Position numbers and translations under genes: made by a program
In this document: positions 54,368-61,714 of the stretch, piece after piece
Numbering within the stretch: position 1 is the stretch's first letter
How the letters are laid out: each line of letters opens with the position of its first letter
The notes under the pieces: generated by a model
The model's database searches: none
The model's input: the letters and a program-made list of their open reading frames with translations, nothing else
Told to the model about the DNA's origin: nothing
Source of the DNA: Verrucomicrobiota bacterium JB022
GTDB lineage: Bacteria; Verrucomicrobiota; Verrucomicrobiia; Opitutales; Oceanipulchritudinaceae
Reading direction: 5' to 3'
DNA: 64,000 bases
Assembly (NCBI GenBank): GCA_030673845.1
Contig: JAUTCQ010000017.1
Span: forward strand, 186,001 to 250,000

Positions 54368-54859
54368 ATGCCGCTGGAAGAGTCAGTCCTCTCTGCACAG
54401 ACGTTGGGTCTGTCGGATGAACAAGCACAACAAGCCTTTATCGGTTGTGCCTGCTTTAACCTGCGCAAGGCCAGCCGCGCCATGACGCAGATTTACGACG
54501 ACGTTTTGCGTCCGTTGAATCTGCGCAGCGGCCAGTTCGCCTTGCTCATCGGGATCCGCCTGCTCGGGCGTCCCACGATCCAGGAGCTGGCCGACCTCAC
54601 GTGGCTCGACCGCTCTGCGCTCAGCCGCAACCTCCGCCCTCTGGAAGCGCGTGGCCTGCTGCAGATCGAGCCGGGGAAAGACCGCCGCACCCGCCGCATC
54701 ACCCTCACCGAGATGGGCGACGAAGCGCTGTGCGAGGGCTACGAGCGCTGGCAGGAAGCCCAGGTCAAGACCGAGACCCTGCTCGGCCCCCAGCAGCTCA
54801 ACGGCCTGCTCGCCCAGATCGGCGAAGTCTGCGGCCGCCTCAAGCCCGAGCAGAATTAG
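54368..54859 (+). CDS. MarR-family transcriptional regulator
   Basis: The 163-residue protein has the MarR winged helix-turn-helix: QFALLIGIRLLGRPTIQELADLT, LDRSALSRNLRPLEARGLL (recognition helix) and the wing EPGKDRRTRRITLTEMG. Helices on both sides form the dimer interface. It has an N-terminal CACF motif whose two Cys could sense redox state. The ATG at 54368 follows a non-protein-like stretch. It is divergent from the CoA-transferase gene, its most likely target. Confidence 0.9.
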   Translation: MPLEESVLSAQTLGLSDEQAQQAFIGCACFNLRKASRAMTQIYDDVLRPLNLRSGQFALLIGIRLLGRPTIQELADLTWLDRSALSRNLRPLEARGLLQIEPGKDRRTRRITLTEMGDEALCEGYERWQEAQVKTETLLGPQQLNGLLAQIGEVCGRLKPEQN

Positions 54860-54900
54860 CCCCGCTTGACGGCCCCTGCGGCCCGTGATTGAATACCTTC

Positions 54901-55146
54901 ATGCAGGTGCGAATCAGCAATCGGCGACAGGTCACCTTCCCAAAGAAGATGATGGAGCAGTTGAACCTGAAAGAGGGCGATGTGCTGGAATTGACTGAAA
55001 CAGCCGAAGGGGTGCTATTGCGCCCAAGCACTTTTTCTACCGAGGGTTTCGGCTCCTTGAAGCATTTGATTCCGAGCGGACTGCCCCCGCTGGATCTGGA
55101 AAAAGTACGCTATGAAGCCGCCAGCGACCCAAGTCTTCGGGATTGA
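54901..55146 (+). CDS. AbrB/MazE-type antitoxin
   Basis: The 81-residue protein has the swapped-hairpin AbrB DNA-binding domain: MQVRISNRRQVTFPKKMMEQ, then LNLKEGDVLELTETAEGVLLRP. A C-terminal tail (about residues 45-81) should neutralise the toxin. Its stop lies 35 bases inside the VapC toxin gene, the usual coupled arrangement of toxin-antitoxin pairs. The ATG at 54901 is preferred to a TTG at 54889. Confidence 0.85.
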   Translation: MQVRISNRRQVTFPKKMMEQLNLKEGDVLELTETAEGVLLRPSTFSTEGFGSLKHLIPSGLPPLDLEKVRYEAASDPSLRD

Positions 55147-55528
55147 TACCTCCGTCCTGCTCCGCTTGTTGACTGCCGATCCGGAGCCGGACTATATCAG
55201 GACGGTTGAGGCGCTGAAGCAACTAAGGGACGAAAACCCTGGCGTCGCTTTTGTCGCATCCAATCAGGCGATTGGGGAAGCTTATATCGTGCTGCAGAAG
55301 TTTTACCAGATATCCAAGCAGGTCGCCCGAGAATCGCTCTTCAAGGTGCTTTCGCGGTCTTCCATCTCCCCTCAAAACGGCCAACCGGTGCTGGATCTTT
55401 TGCGAGAAAAGGGCGGCTGTGGGCTGATGGACCGCCTCATTGCTCAAGGCTACGCCCAGGTGGGCGCGACCATTCTCACGAACGACCGCAAAATGGCACA
55501 GTTGCCAAACGCGCGGCTTTTGTTCTAG
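55112..55528 (+). CDS. vapC: VapC-like PIN-domain toxin
   Basis: The 138-residue protein is a PIN-domain ribonuclease. The acidic residues for Mg2+ are present: D12 in GIDTSVLLRLL, E56 in IGEAYIVL, D107 in LMDRLIAQGY and D125 in TILTNDRKM. It would cleave RNA unless bound by the AbrB-type antitoxin encoded just upstream (35-base overlap). The rsmG gene starts 9 bases after its stop, so the pair sits directly in front of a conserved housekeeping gene and may share a transcript with it. Confidence 0.88.
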   Translation: MKPPATQVFGIDTSVLLRLLTADPEPDYIRTVEALKQLRDENPGVAFVASNQAIGEAYIVLQKFYQISKQVARESLFKVLSRSSISPQNGQPVLDLLREKGGCGLMDRLIAQGYAQVGATILTNDRKMAQLPNARLLF

Positions 55529-55537
55529 GTCTACGGG

Positions 55538-56266
55538 ATGGCATTGGAGTTGGTGCAACAGTTCTTCCCCGATCTTTCCCCGCGGCAGCAATCGCAGCTC
55601 GAGCAGCTTGCGGTGCTGTTCCGTGAGTGGAACGACAAGATCAACCTCGTCTCGCGCAAAGACATCGACCATTGGGAGGAGCACCACCTGCTGCACTCGC
55701 TCTCGCTGGCCAAGCTGGCCCCATGGGAGCCGCGCACCCGCGTGCTCGACGTGGGGACGGGTGGGGGGCTGCCCGGCCTGCCCCTCGCGATCCTCTTCCC
55801 GGAGGTGCAGTTCTTCCTCTGCGATTCCATCGCGAAGAAGATTCAGGCCGTGTCGGACATGGCGCAGCAGCTCAAGCTCCGCAACGTGCAGGCCGTGCAC
55901 AAACGCGCCGAGCAGCTCGAAAGCAAGTGGGAGTTTGTGACCGGCCGGGCCGTTACGGCGCTGCCGAACTTCCTGCCCTGGGTGGTGGACAACGTGCGCG
56001 CGGGCGGCACCGAAAAATTTCCGCACGGTGTGCTCTACCTCAAAGGCTCGCTCTACAAGGAAGAGCTGGAGCAGCTAGGCGTGCAGCCCTTTGCGGTCTA
56101 CGACCTCCACGAAGTCTTCCCGCGCGAATATTTTGCGGAGAAGTATCTGATCCACCTCGACGCAAGCGCGCTGGCCCAGCACGTAAAGCCTTGGGAAGAT
56201 CCGGTGCTCGTCGCCCGCAAAGCCAAGAAGGCGGCCGTCAAAAAAGGACGTCCCCCGCGCAAGTAG
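55538..56266 (+). CDS. rsmG: 16S rRNA (guanine-527-N7)-methyltransferase RsmG
   Basis: The 242-residue protein matches RsmG (GidB). It has LAVLFREWNDKINLVSRKDI near the N-terminus, the SAM motif VLDVGTGGGLPGLPLAILFPE, then CDSIAKKIQAV, and VTGRAVTALPNFLPWV. It methylates N7 of G527 in 16S rRNA in the cytoplasm. Its loss gives low-level streptomycin resistance in other bacteria. The C-terminal Lys-rich tail (KKAAVKKGRPPRK) is extra. It follows the VapC gene at 9 bases. Confidence 0.95.
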   Translation: MALELVQQFFPDLSPRQQSQLEQLAVLFREWNDKINLVSRKDIDHWEEHHLLHSLSLAKLAPWEPRTRVLDVGTGGGLPGLPLAILFPEVQFFLCDSIAKKIQAVSDMAQQLKLRNVQAVHKRAEQLESKWEFVTGRAVTALPNFLPWVVDNVRAGGTEKFPHGVLYLKGSLYKEELEQLGVQPFAVYDLHEVFPREYFAEKYLIHLDASALAQHVKPWEDPVLVARKAKKAAVKKGRPPRK

Positions 56267-56289
56267 GGCAAGGTCCGCCTGATACTTGA

Positions 56290-56366
56290 GCGTTGATCCA
56301 GCATCCCGGTGGGACACCACCGGGGCTGTGCACCCGGGAATCTGCGCCCCGGAGGGCGTGCTACCG
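56290..56366. repeat. Palindromic intergenic cluster between convergent genes
   Basis: CCCGGTGG (56305-56312) pairs perfectly with CCACCGGG (56317-56324) around GACA. CGCCC (56345-56349) pairs with GGGCG (56354-56358). The style (GCATCCCGG..., GCGCCCCGGAGGGCG) matches the cluster at 17513-17579. It may terminate rsmG and the leftward permease gene. No T-tract is visible. Confidence 0.4.
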
Positions 56367-56368
56367 CC

Positions 56369-57181
56369 TTACAGGTAGTTGGCGAAGTTGGGTCGCAGTC
56401 GCGCGAAGAGCTTGTAGCCGAGGAAAAAGGTCAGGAAACCGCAAAACCACAGGTAGACGACGGCACGCCAGTCGAAAGGCTGGTTCCATAGCGTCACATC
56501 GCGGCTCAGCTCGATTGCGTGCAGCAGCGGGTTGAGGTTGAGCCAGCGGGCGATGGACGGCGGGATCTCGTCGGGCGAATAAAAGACCGCGCTCGCGTAA
56601 AACACCACCTGGGTCAGGAACTGGACGATCTGGGCACTGTCGCGGAAAATGACGCCGATGGCGCCCAAGGCCCAGCCCAGCCCGTAGGCCATGAGGATGA
56701 CCGGAGCGATGAAGAGCGGCAGCCACAAAGCCTGCACCGTCAGCCCATGCCCCAACACCACCAGGCCCACCAGGTAAAGCAGCAGGGAGATCAGCGCCTT
56801 GTGCAGCACGCTGCTGATCGCCGCCGCGGGCAACAGCTCGACCGGGAAGACGATTTTTTTGACGAAGTTGGCGTGGTTGACCACCGTGCCGGGAGAGATC
56901 GACAACGTCTCGTTGATCAGGTTGACGAAGACCAGCCCCATAAAAATCCCCAGCGGGAAATCGAAGCGACCTTCGCCCTCGTTACCGAACGAGCCGCCGA
57001 GAATCAGGCCGAACACGACCGTGTAGACCCCCAGCTGTAGTAGCGGGTGCAAGACCGACCAACCCCAGCCCAGCAGGCTTCCCTTGGTCTGTTCGTCGAT
57101 CTTGCGCTGGCTCAGTTGCAGGAACAACTCCCGGAACCGGAAGATAGAAGCGCCTGGAAATGACGATGCTACGGATGGCAT
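56369..57181 (-). CDS. ABC-2 type permease for polysaccharide/lipopolysaccharide export
   Basis: The 270-residue membrane protein has six hydrophobic segments and the Wzm/KpsM/TagG pattern: FLQLSQRKIDEQTKGSLLGWG with WSVLHPLLQLGVYTVVFGLI, and NANFVKKIVFPVELLP in the first half. FYSPDEIPPSIARWLNLNPLLHAI, the typical 'SP...IP...NP' motif, comes before the last helices. It would form the channel for exporting an O-antigen-like or capsule glycan. The partner ATPase is not in the window. The ATG at 57181 starts at the expected N-terminus; the open frame upstream runs antisense through the AONS-family gene and is not homologous. Confidence 0.88.
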   Translation of the reverse strand: MPSVASSFPGASIFRFRELFLQLSQRKIDEQTKGSLLGWGWSVLHPLLQLGVYTVVFGLILGGSFGNEGEGRFDFPLGIFMGLVFVNLINETLSISPGTVVNHANFVKKIVFPVELLPAAAISSVLHKALISLLLYLVGLVVLGHGLTVQALWLPLFIAPVILMAYGLGWALGAIGVIFRDSAQIVQFLTQVVFYASAVFYSPDEIPPSIARWLNLNPLLHAIELSRDVTLWNQPFDWRAVVYLWFCGFLTFFLGYKLFARLRPNFANYL

Positions 57182-57298
57182 AATGCGTTGGGCGGTAGTG
57201 GCAGGACGTTGACACCACCAAACACATGGGTATAGCCATAGGATAAGCTGTTTGGCAATCCTAGCTCTCACGGGGGTAACCAGTAACACTTCGCAGCC

Positions 57299-58522
57299 TT
57301 GTTTGAATCCTTGAGTTTTCCATTGCGCCGCCTCGCGCGCCGCGCACGCAACAATAGCATTGCCTCCCGCTGCCAGCAGGATGCGGCTACTCAGGCACGT
57401 CTGCGCTTCGAGCCCTGGTATCTCCACCTCGACCGCCAGCGCGGGGCCCACGTCTACAAAGACGGGCAAGACCTGATCATGCTTTGCAGCAATGATTACC
57501 TGGGGCTGACGGATCACCCCAAGGTGCAGGCCGCCGCGCAGGAAGCCATCCGCACCTGGGGCACCAGCACCACGGGAGCCCGCATGGCCAACGGCTCGCG
57601 CTCCTACCATCGGGAGCTGGAGGACAAGCTGGCGGCGTTTCTGAACGTCGAGGCCTGTCAGGTGCTCAGCGCGGGCTACCTCGCCTGCCAGACTTCGATT
57701 GCCACTTTTGCCCAAAAAGGCGACCTCATCCTGGTCGACCGCAACGTGCACTCCTCGCTCTGGGCGGGCATCAACCAGACGCCCGCCCGGGTCGAACGCT
57801 TTGCGCACAACAACCCGCGCGACCTCGAAGACATCCTGCGCACCGAAGACAAGCAGGCGCCCAAGCTGCTCGTGATCGAAGGCATCTACTCGATGGAAGG
57901 CCACGTGGCCCGCCTGCGCGAGATGCTCGACCTCTCGGCAGAGCACAACTGCTTTGTGGTGCTCGACGACGCCCACGGTTTCGGCGTGCTGGGCGAGCGC
58001 GGGCAAGGCACCGTCAACCATTGCGGCTGCGAAGGCGAAGTCGACCTTGTGGTCGGCAGCCTCTCCAAGTCGCTGGCCAGCACGGGAGGCTTCCTCGCAG
58101 GCGACAAGGCGCTGATCGAATACCTGCGCACCCACTCCAAGCAGACGATTTTCAGTGCGGCGCTCAGCCCCAGCCAGGCCGCCGCCGCCAGCACCTCCCT
58201 CGACGTGCTGATCAACGAGCCCGAACACCGCGCGCGCCTCTGGGAAAATACCCGCTACTACCTCAAAGGCCTGCGCGAGCTCGGCATCGACACCTGGGGC
58301 AGCGAAACACCCGCCGTGCCCCTGGTCGTGGGCGACCGTGAGCGCACCTACCGCATCTGGAAGCAGCTGCTCAAGGACGGCGTCTTCACCGTCATGGCCA
58401 TTGCGCCCGCCGTGCCTCCCGGCAAAGACCTGCTGCGCACTGCCGTCTCTGCCCGCCTCTCGCGGCAAGACCTCGACAAGGCGCTCGAAGCCATCGGCCG
58501 GGCCTTCAAGAAACTCGCATGA
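57299..58522 (+). CDS. Alpha-oxoamine synthase family PLP enzyme (BioF/KBL/SPT-like)
   Basis: The 407-residue enzyme belongs to the alpha-oxoamine synthase group. Features are CSNDYLGLTDHPKV, GARMANGSRSYHRELEDKLA, VLDDAHGFGVLGERGQGT with the PLP-contacting Asp and His, and the Schiff-base Lys K257 in GSLSKSLASTGGF. These enzymes condense an acyl-CoA with an amino acid: 8-amino-7-oxononanoate synthase, 2-amino-3-ketobutyrate CoA ligase or serine palmitoyltransferase. No biotin genes are near, and the overlap with a glycosyltransferase gene suggests sphingolipid-like or cell-surface metabolism. The start appears to be TTG at 57299, since no ATG fits before the conserved part. Confidence 0.85.
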   Translation: MFESLSFPLRRLARRARNNSIASRCQQDAATQARLRFEPWYLHLDRQRGAHVYKDGQDLIMLCSNDYLGLTDHPKVQAAAQEAIRTWGTSTTGARMANGSRSYHRELEDKLAAFLNVEACQVLSAGYLACQTSIATFAQKGDLILVDRNVHSSLWAGINQTPARVERFAHNNPRDLEDILRTEDKQAPKLLVIEGIYSMEGHVARLREMLDLSAEHNCFVVLDDAHGFGVLGERGQGTVNHCGCEGEVDLVVGSLSKSLASTGGFLAGDKALIEYLRTHSKQTIFSAALSPSQAAAASTSLDVLINEPEHRARLWENTRYYLKGLRELGIDTWGSETPAVPLVVGDRERTYRIWKQLLKDGVFTVMAIAPAVPPGKDLLRTAVSARLSRQDLDKALEAIGRAFKKLA

Positions 58523-59253
58523 GCCCCGCCCAGCCCGCGCGTGCCGCTCTGGTGACGCTCGCCATCGGCAAGATGCCCTGGCTGCGCCATACCGAGCCCT
58601 GGCGTGAGGCCTATGCCGCCCGGCACGGGCTCGCCTACGTGCGGCTCACACAGCCCCGCGTGCGCAAGGTCGTCCGCTGGTTCAAGCCTCGGGTCAACCT
58701 GTATCTGGAGAAGTTCCAGCTCTACGATCTGTTCCCGCAGTTCGAGCGGCTGCTCTACGTGGATGCCGACGTGATCCTGCACCCCCGCGCCCCCAATTTC
58801 CTCAACCTCGTGCCGCCGGACGAGCTGGGCGTGGTCTATGAAGACCTCTACCACGAAGAGCCGAAACGGCTGGAAGAATGGGAGCGAGCCCAGCAGCGCC
58901 TCGGGCCGTTGCCAAAGCCGCCGGCGGGCTATTTTAACGCGGGGGTCATGGTCATGGGCCCCCACCACCGCGAGCTCTTTACCACCAAAGGCCGCAAATT
59001 TGCCTCCGGGCGCTGGCCCGATCAGAATACGCTCAACTACTATGCCGTGCGCGACCACTACGCCCTGCGCGTGCTGCCCGCCCATTGCAACCTCATGCCC
59101 GTAGCCGGTGAGGCCTTCGAAAACGATACGCTGCGCCGCCGCGCCTGGGCCATCCACTACGCCGGTCGCGACAAAGCCCTGATGGAGGGCGACGACGCCT
59201 ACTTCCGCGAAGCCTACGGCCGCCCGATCGACTTCTCGCGAGCCGCGAGCTGA
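58519..59253 (+). CDS. GT8-like glycosyltransferase
   Basis: The 244-residue protein has a GT-A fold with the metal-binding D-x-D in RLLYVDADVILHP, preceded by KFQLYDLFPQFE. It has GYFNAGVMVMGP and RWPDQNTLNYY, all typical of GT8-type retaining transferases. A late H in WAIHYAGRDK fits the metal-binding His of the family. The start overlaps the AONS-family stop by 4 bases (ATGA), so the two are coupled. The nearby ABC-2 permease supports a role in surface glycan or glycolipid synthesis. Donor and acceptor are unknown. Confidence 0.82.
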   Translation: MSPAQPARAALVTLAIGKMPWLRHTEPWREAYAARHGLAYVRLTQPRVRKVVRWFKPRVNLYLEKFQLYDLFPQFERLLYVDADVILHPRAPNFLNLVPPDELGVVYEDLYHEEPKRLEEWERAQQRLGPLPKPPAGYFNAGVMVMGPHHRELFTTKGRKFASGRWPDQNTLNYYAVRDHYALRVLPAHCNLMPVAGEAFENDTLRRRAWAIHYAGRDKALMEGDDAYFREAYGRPIDFSRAAS

Positions 59254-59278
59254 ACGGCCTGCTTGGCTCGTCGCGTGC

Positions 59279-60193
59279 CTACTTCAAGGCGTCCTTGGCG
59301 CGGTCGAGGGTGCGCTTTTCCTCTTCGGTCAACGAGCCGAAGCCCTGCGTATTGATCTTGTCGAGGATGCGGTCGACCTCCTGGCGCACGTCTTTGGGGG
59401 TGCCCTTGCTCAGGTTGACCTTGTATTTGCCCGTCTTGGCCGGCTTGGGGCGGTTGCTCGCCTTCGTCTTGCCAAATTGTTGCCCAAACTGCGGCACCGA
59501 AGCAGCGGCGGGTTTTACGCCCTGGACGATCGAGGTGAGGGTGGGGCGGTTCATCAGGTAGCGATGATACAGGAAGCCACCCAACATGCCGCCGACGTGT
59601 GCCGAGGCCGAGTCGGCCGTCAACGACGTGCCCGGCAGCTCGTTGAAGAGGAAATTGAAGCCCTCCAGCACCAGCGTGAAGTAGAGGATGTATTTGGCCT
59701 TGATCGCGATGGGCGGGAAGATCATGCGGATCTCCTCATCCCATAGCATCAGGCACAGGATCGTGAGCATGCCCAGCACGGCGGCGGAGGCCCCGATCAC
59801 CGGCACCTGCGGGAAGGCGAAGAGCCGCGTGACGATGAACAGCGCCGCCCCCATCAGCACGGTGAAGAAAAAGATTTCGAGCAGCCGCACCGATCCGAGC
59901 ACGCCCTGCACGTAGCGCCCGATAAAATAAAGGCCGACCCCGTTGAACAGGATATGCCAGAGGCTCGTCGGGTCATGCAGGAAGCCGTAAGTGATCGGCG
60001 TCCAGACAAACCCGCGCATCAGGTTGCTCAGGCTCAGCGCCCCGAACTCCGTCAGGAGCGGCATTCTTACCCAGTGTGTCAGAACCGCCTGCAGGACAAA
60101 CACGACGCCCAAGGTGATCAAAAGCCCCTTGAGCGCGTCAAATCCCGCATAGCCGCGTTCCGGCTGCATGTAGTTCCGATTGTAGATCCCCAT
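59279..60193 (-). CDS. Rhomboid-family intramembrane serine protease
   Basis: The 304-residue protein has six membrane segments with the rhomboid dyad: S136 in VIGASAAVLGML and H199 in SASAHVGGMLGG. It has the TM-1 family element WTPITYGFLHD...WHILFNGVGLYFIG. A soluble C-terminal tail of about 90 residues ends in a helical motif (EEEKRTLDRAKDAL) found on many rhomboids of related phyla. It would cut single-span membrane proteins within the inner membrane. The ATG at 60193 is chosen because the upstream extension is not family-like. GASA in place of GASG is a modest variation. Confidence 0.9.
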   Translation of the reverse strand: MGIYNRNYMQPERGYAGFDALKGLLITLGVVFVLQAVLTHWVRMPLLTEFGALSLSNLMRGFVWTPITYGFLHDPTSLWHILFNGVGLYFIGRYVQGVLGSVRLLEIFFFTVLMGAALFIVTRLFAFPQVPVIGASAAVLGMLTILCLMLWDEEIRMIFPPIAIKAKYILYFTLVLEGFNFLFNELPGTSLTADSASAHVGGMLGGFLYHRYLMNRPTLTSIVQGVKPAAASVPQFGQQFGKTKASNRPKPAKTGKYKVNLSKGTPKDVRQEVDRILDKINTQGFGSLTEEEKRTLDRAKDALK

Positions 60194-60342
60194 CGTTCGG
60201 AAACTGCAGTAAGGCACATTCTCTACCGAGGTGCAAGACACGGAAGCACTTGCCGTAGCGGTAAAATTCACCAGCCCGTCGCGCATATCCGCCCCTAAAG
60301 CTGGCTTTACTTGAGTGAATTTCCTGCTAGCGTAGTGCTCGT

Positions 60343-60579
60343 ATGGCGGACAAAGCTGACAAATGGCCCGAGAATGTGGCAGGTAAGTTCTACGTCGATG
60401 AGCAATGTATCGACTGCGACCTCTGCCGCGAAACCGCGCCCGACTTTTTTACCCGTAACGAAGACGGCGGCTACTCCTTCGTCTACAACCAGCCCAAGAC
60501 GGTTGAAGACATGGACCTCTGCATGGAGGCCCTTGAAGGCTGCCCGGTTGAAGCTATCGGCGACGACGGCAACGAGTAG
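60343..60579 (+). CDS. Small [4Fe-4S] ferredoxin
   Basis: The 78-residue acidic protein binds one [4Fe-4S] cluster through CIDCDLC and the distant CP (GCPVEAIGD). This is the single-cluster ferredoxin pattern C-x2-C-x2-C ... C-P. A second Cys pair is absent from the middle, where the residues are acidic. It acts as a soluble electron carrier; partner unknown. A strong terminator follows, so it is a single-gene transcript. Confidence 0.9.
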   Translation: MADKADKWPENVAGKFYVDEQCIDCDLCRETAPDFFTRNEDGGYSFVYNQPKTVEDMDLCMEALEGCPVEAIGDDGNE

Positions 60580-60606
60580 GTCGGGCACCCAACCCACTCT
60601 TTTACC

Positions 60607-60642
60607 AAAGCCGGAGCAGAACCCATCTGCTTCGGCTTTTTT
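60607..60642 (+). terminator. Intrinsic terminator after the ferredoxin gene
   Basis: AAGCCGGAGCAGA (60608-60620) pairs with TCTGCTTCGGCTT (60626-60638), one G-U pair, followed by TTTT. The stem is 13 base pairs. Confidence 0.92.
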
Positions 60643-60735
60643 GTTCTTCGGCCCTCATCGGGCTTGCCGGGGGGCTGGGCCGACGGTAGGAATAGCGCCC
60701 TGTTCGTCTTTCTTCTTTCACCCGATCCTCACCTC

Positions 60736-61533
60736 ATGAAGCTATTACCTGCTGCCTGTCTCGCGCTGGCCTTTGCCCCCCTGGCCTCCGCCAGTGTATC
60801 CCTCTTCGATACCGCGGCCAGCGTGGATGATTTCAACGTCCGCATCAGCTACAACGGCAGCAGTGACGCCGCCGACTATACCGCGACAGGCGGCCTCTCG
60901 GGCAGCGGCGCCGTGCAGATGAACGGCAGCTACGAATCCCAGGCGTGGATCGCGCAAAACGGCTTCAGCTTTGCCCCCGGCACCACCTACACCGTCTCCG
61001 CCTACCTGAGGGCCGACAGCTACGCCGGCATCGGCTTCACCTACTCACCCACCGCCGCTACTGGCGCGCTATATCCCGATAACTCGATCCTGCACGGCGT
61101 CAACGCCAACACGCCCCAGTATTTCGACCTGAACAGCACCGGCACCAGCTACGCTGCCGACGAGGGTTTCTGGGACAGCACCGGCGCACTCCAGAACACC
61201 GTTTCCTCGCCAGCCGCCTTCGCGGTGGGCGACTGGGTTTACATGTCGCTGGCGATCACTTACAACGGCACCGACTATACCGCCGATTACGCCGCCCGCC
61301 TCAGCGACTCCAACGGCAACCTGGGCGCCGCCATCATCGAAGGCTCGCAGAATTTCAGCAACTCGGGGCTCTCGTCTTCCGGCACGCTCTACCCGTTCTT
61401 CTATTTCGACGGGGGCTTTGGCACGCCCACGGTCGACAATTTTGCGGCCTCGGTGCCTGAGCCACGCACCTACGCTGCGCTAGCCGGCCTGACTGCCCTC
61501 GCGGTCGTGGGCCTGCGCCGCCGCCGCGCCTGA
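60736..61533 (+). CDS. PEP-CTERM sorting-signal protein
   Basis: The 265-residue protein has a signal peptide (LLPAACLALAFAPLASA), a mature beta-sandwich domain resembling a concanavalin-like or CBM fold (VDDFNVRISYNGSSDAADY ... VDNFAA), and a classic PEP-CTERM tail. The tail has VPEPRTYA, a hydrophobic helix and a final RRRRA. Such proteins are processed and sorted to the cell surface by an exosortase. It is not clear what it binds. It lies alone between two terminators. Confidence 0.9.
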   Translation: MKLLPAACLALAFAPLASASVSLFDTAASVDDFNVRISYNGSSDAADYTATGGLSGSGAVQMNGSYESQAWIAQNGFSFAPGTTYTVSAYLRADSYAGIGFTYSPTAATGALYPDNSILHGVNANTPQYFDLNSTGTSYAADEGFWDSTGALQNTVSSPAAFAVGDWVYMSLAITYNGTDYTADYAARLSDSNGNLGAAIIEGSQNFSNSGLSSSGTLYPFFYFDGGFGTPTVDNFAASVPEPRTYAALAGLTALAVVGLRRRRA

Positions 61534-61714
61534 AAGCAGGAAGTGTGTCCCTTTGCCTGCGGCGGTCGGATGATGTCCGGCCGCCGTTTCTGCTTTAGAA
61601 GTCGCTCATGCTTGAGAACGTTGTTTCAGCGTCGCTTTCTCACTTATTGCCTTGCGGGCTTGGCGAGAGCGCGATTGCCGGTTAAAATGCCTCTCCGTCG
61701 CAAAGGGTCCGGCC

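Noticed and set aside
57182-58468. Upstream extension of the ABC-2 permease frame to 58468
   Set aside because: The extra residues are the antisense of the alpha-oxoamine synthase gene. The permease homology begins at the ATG at 57181.
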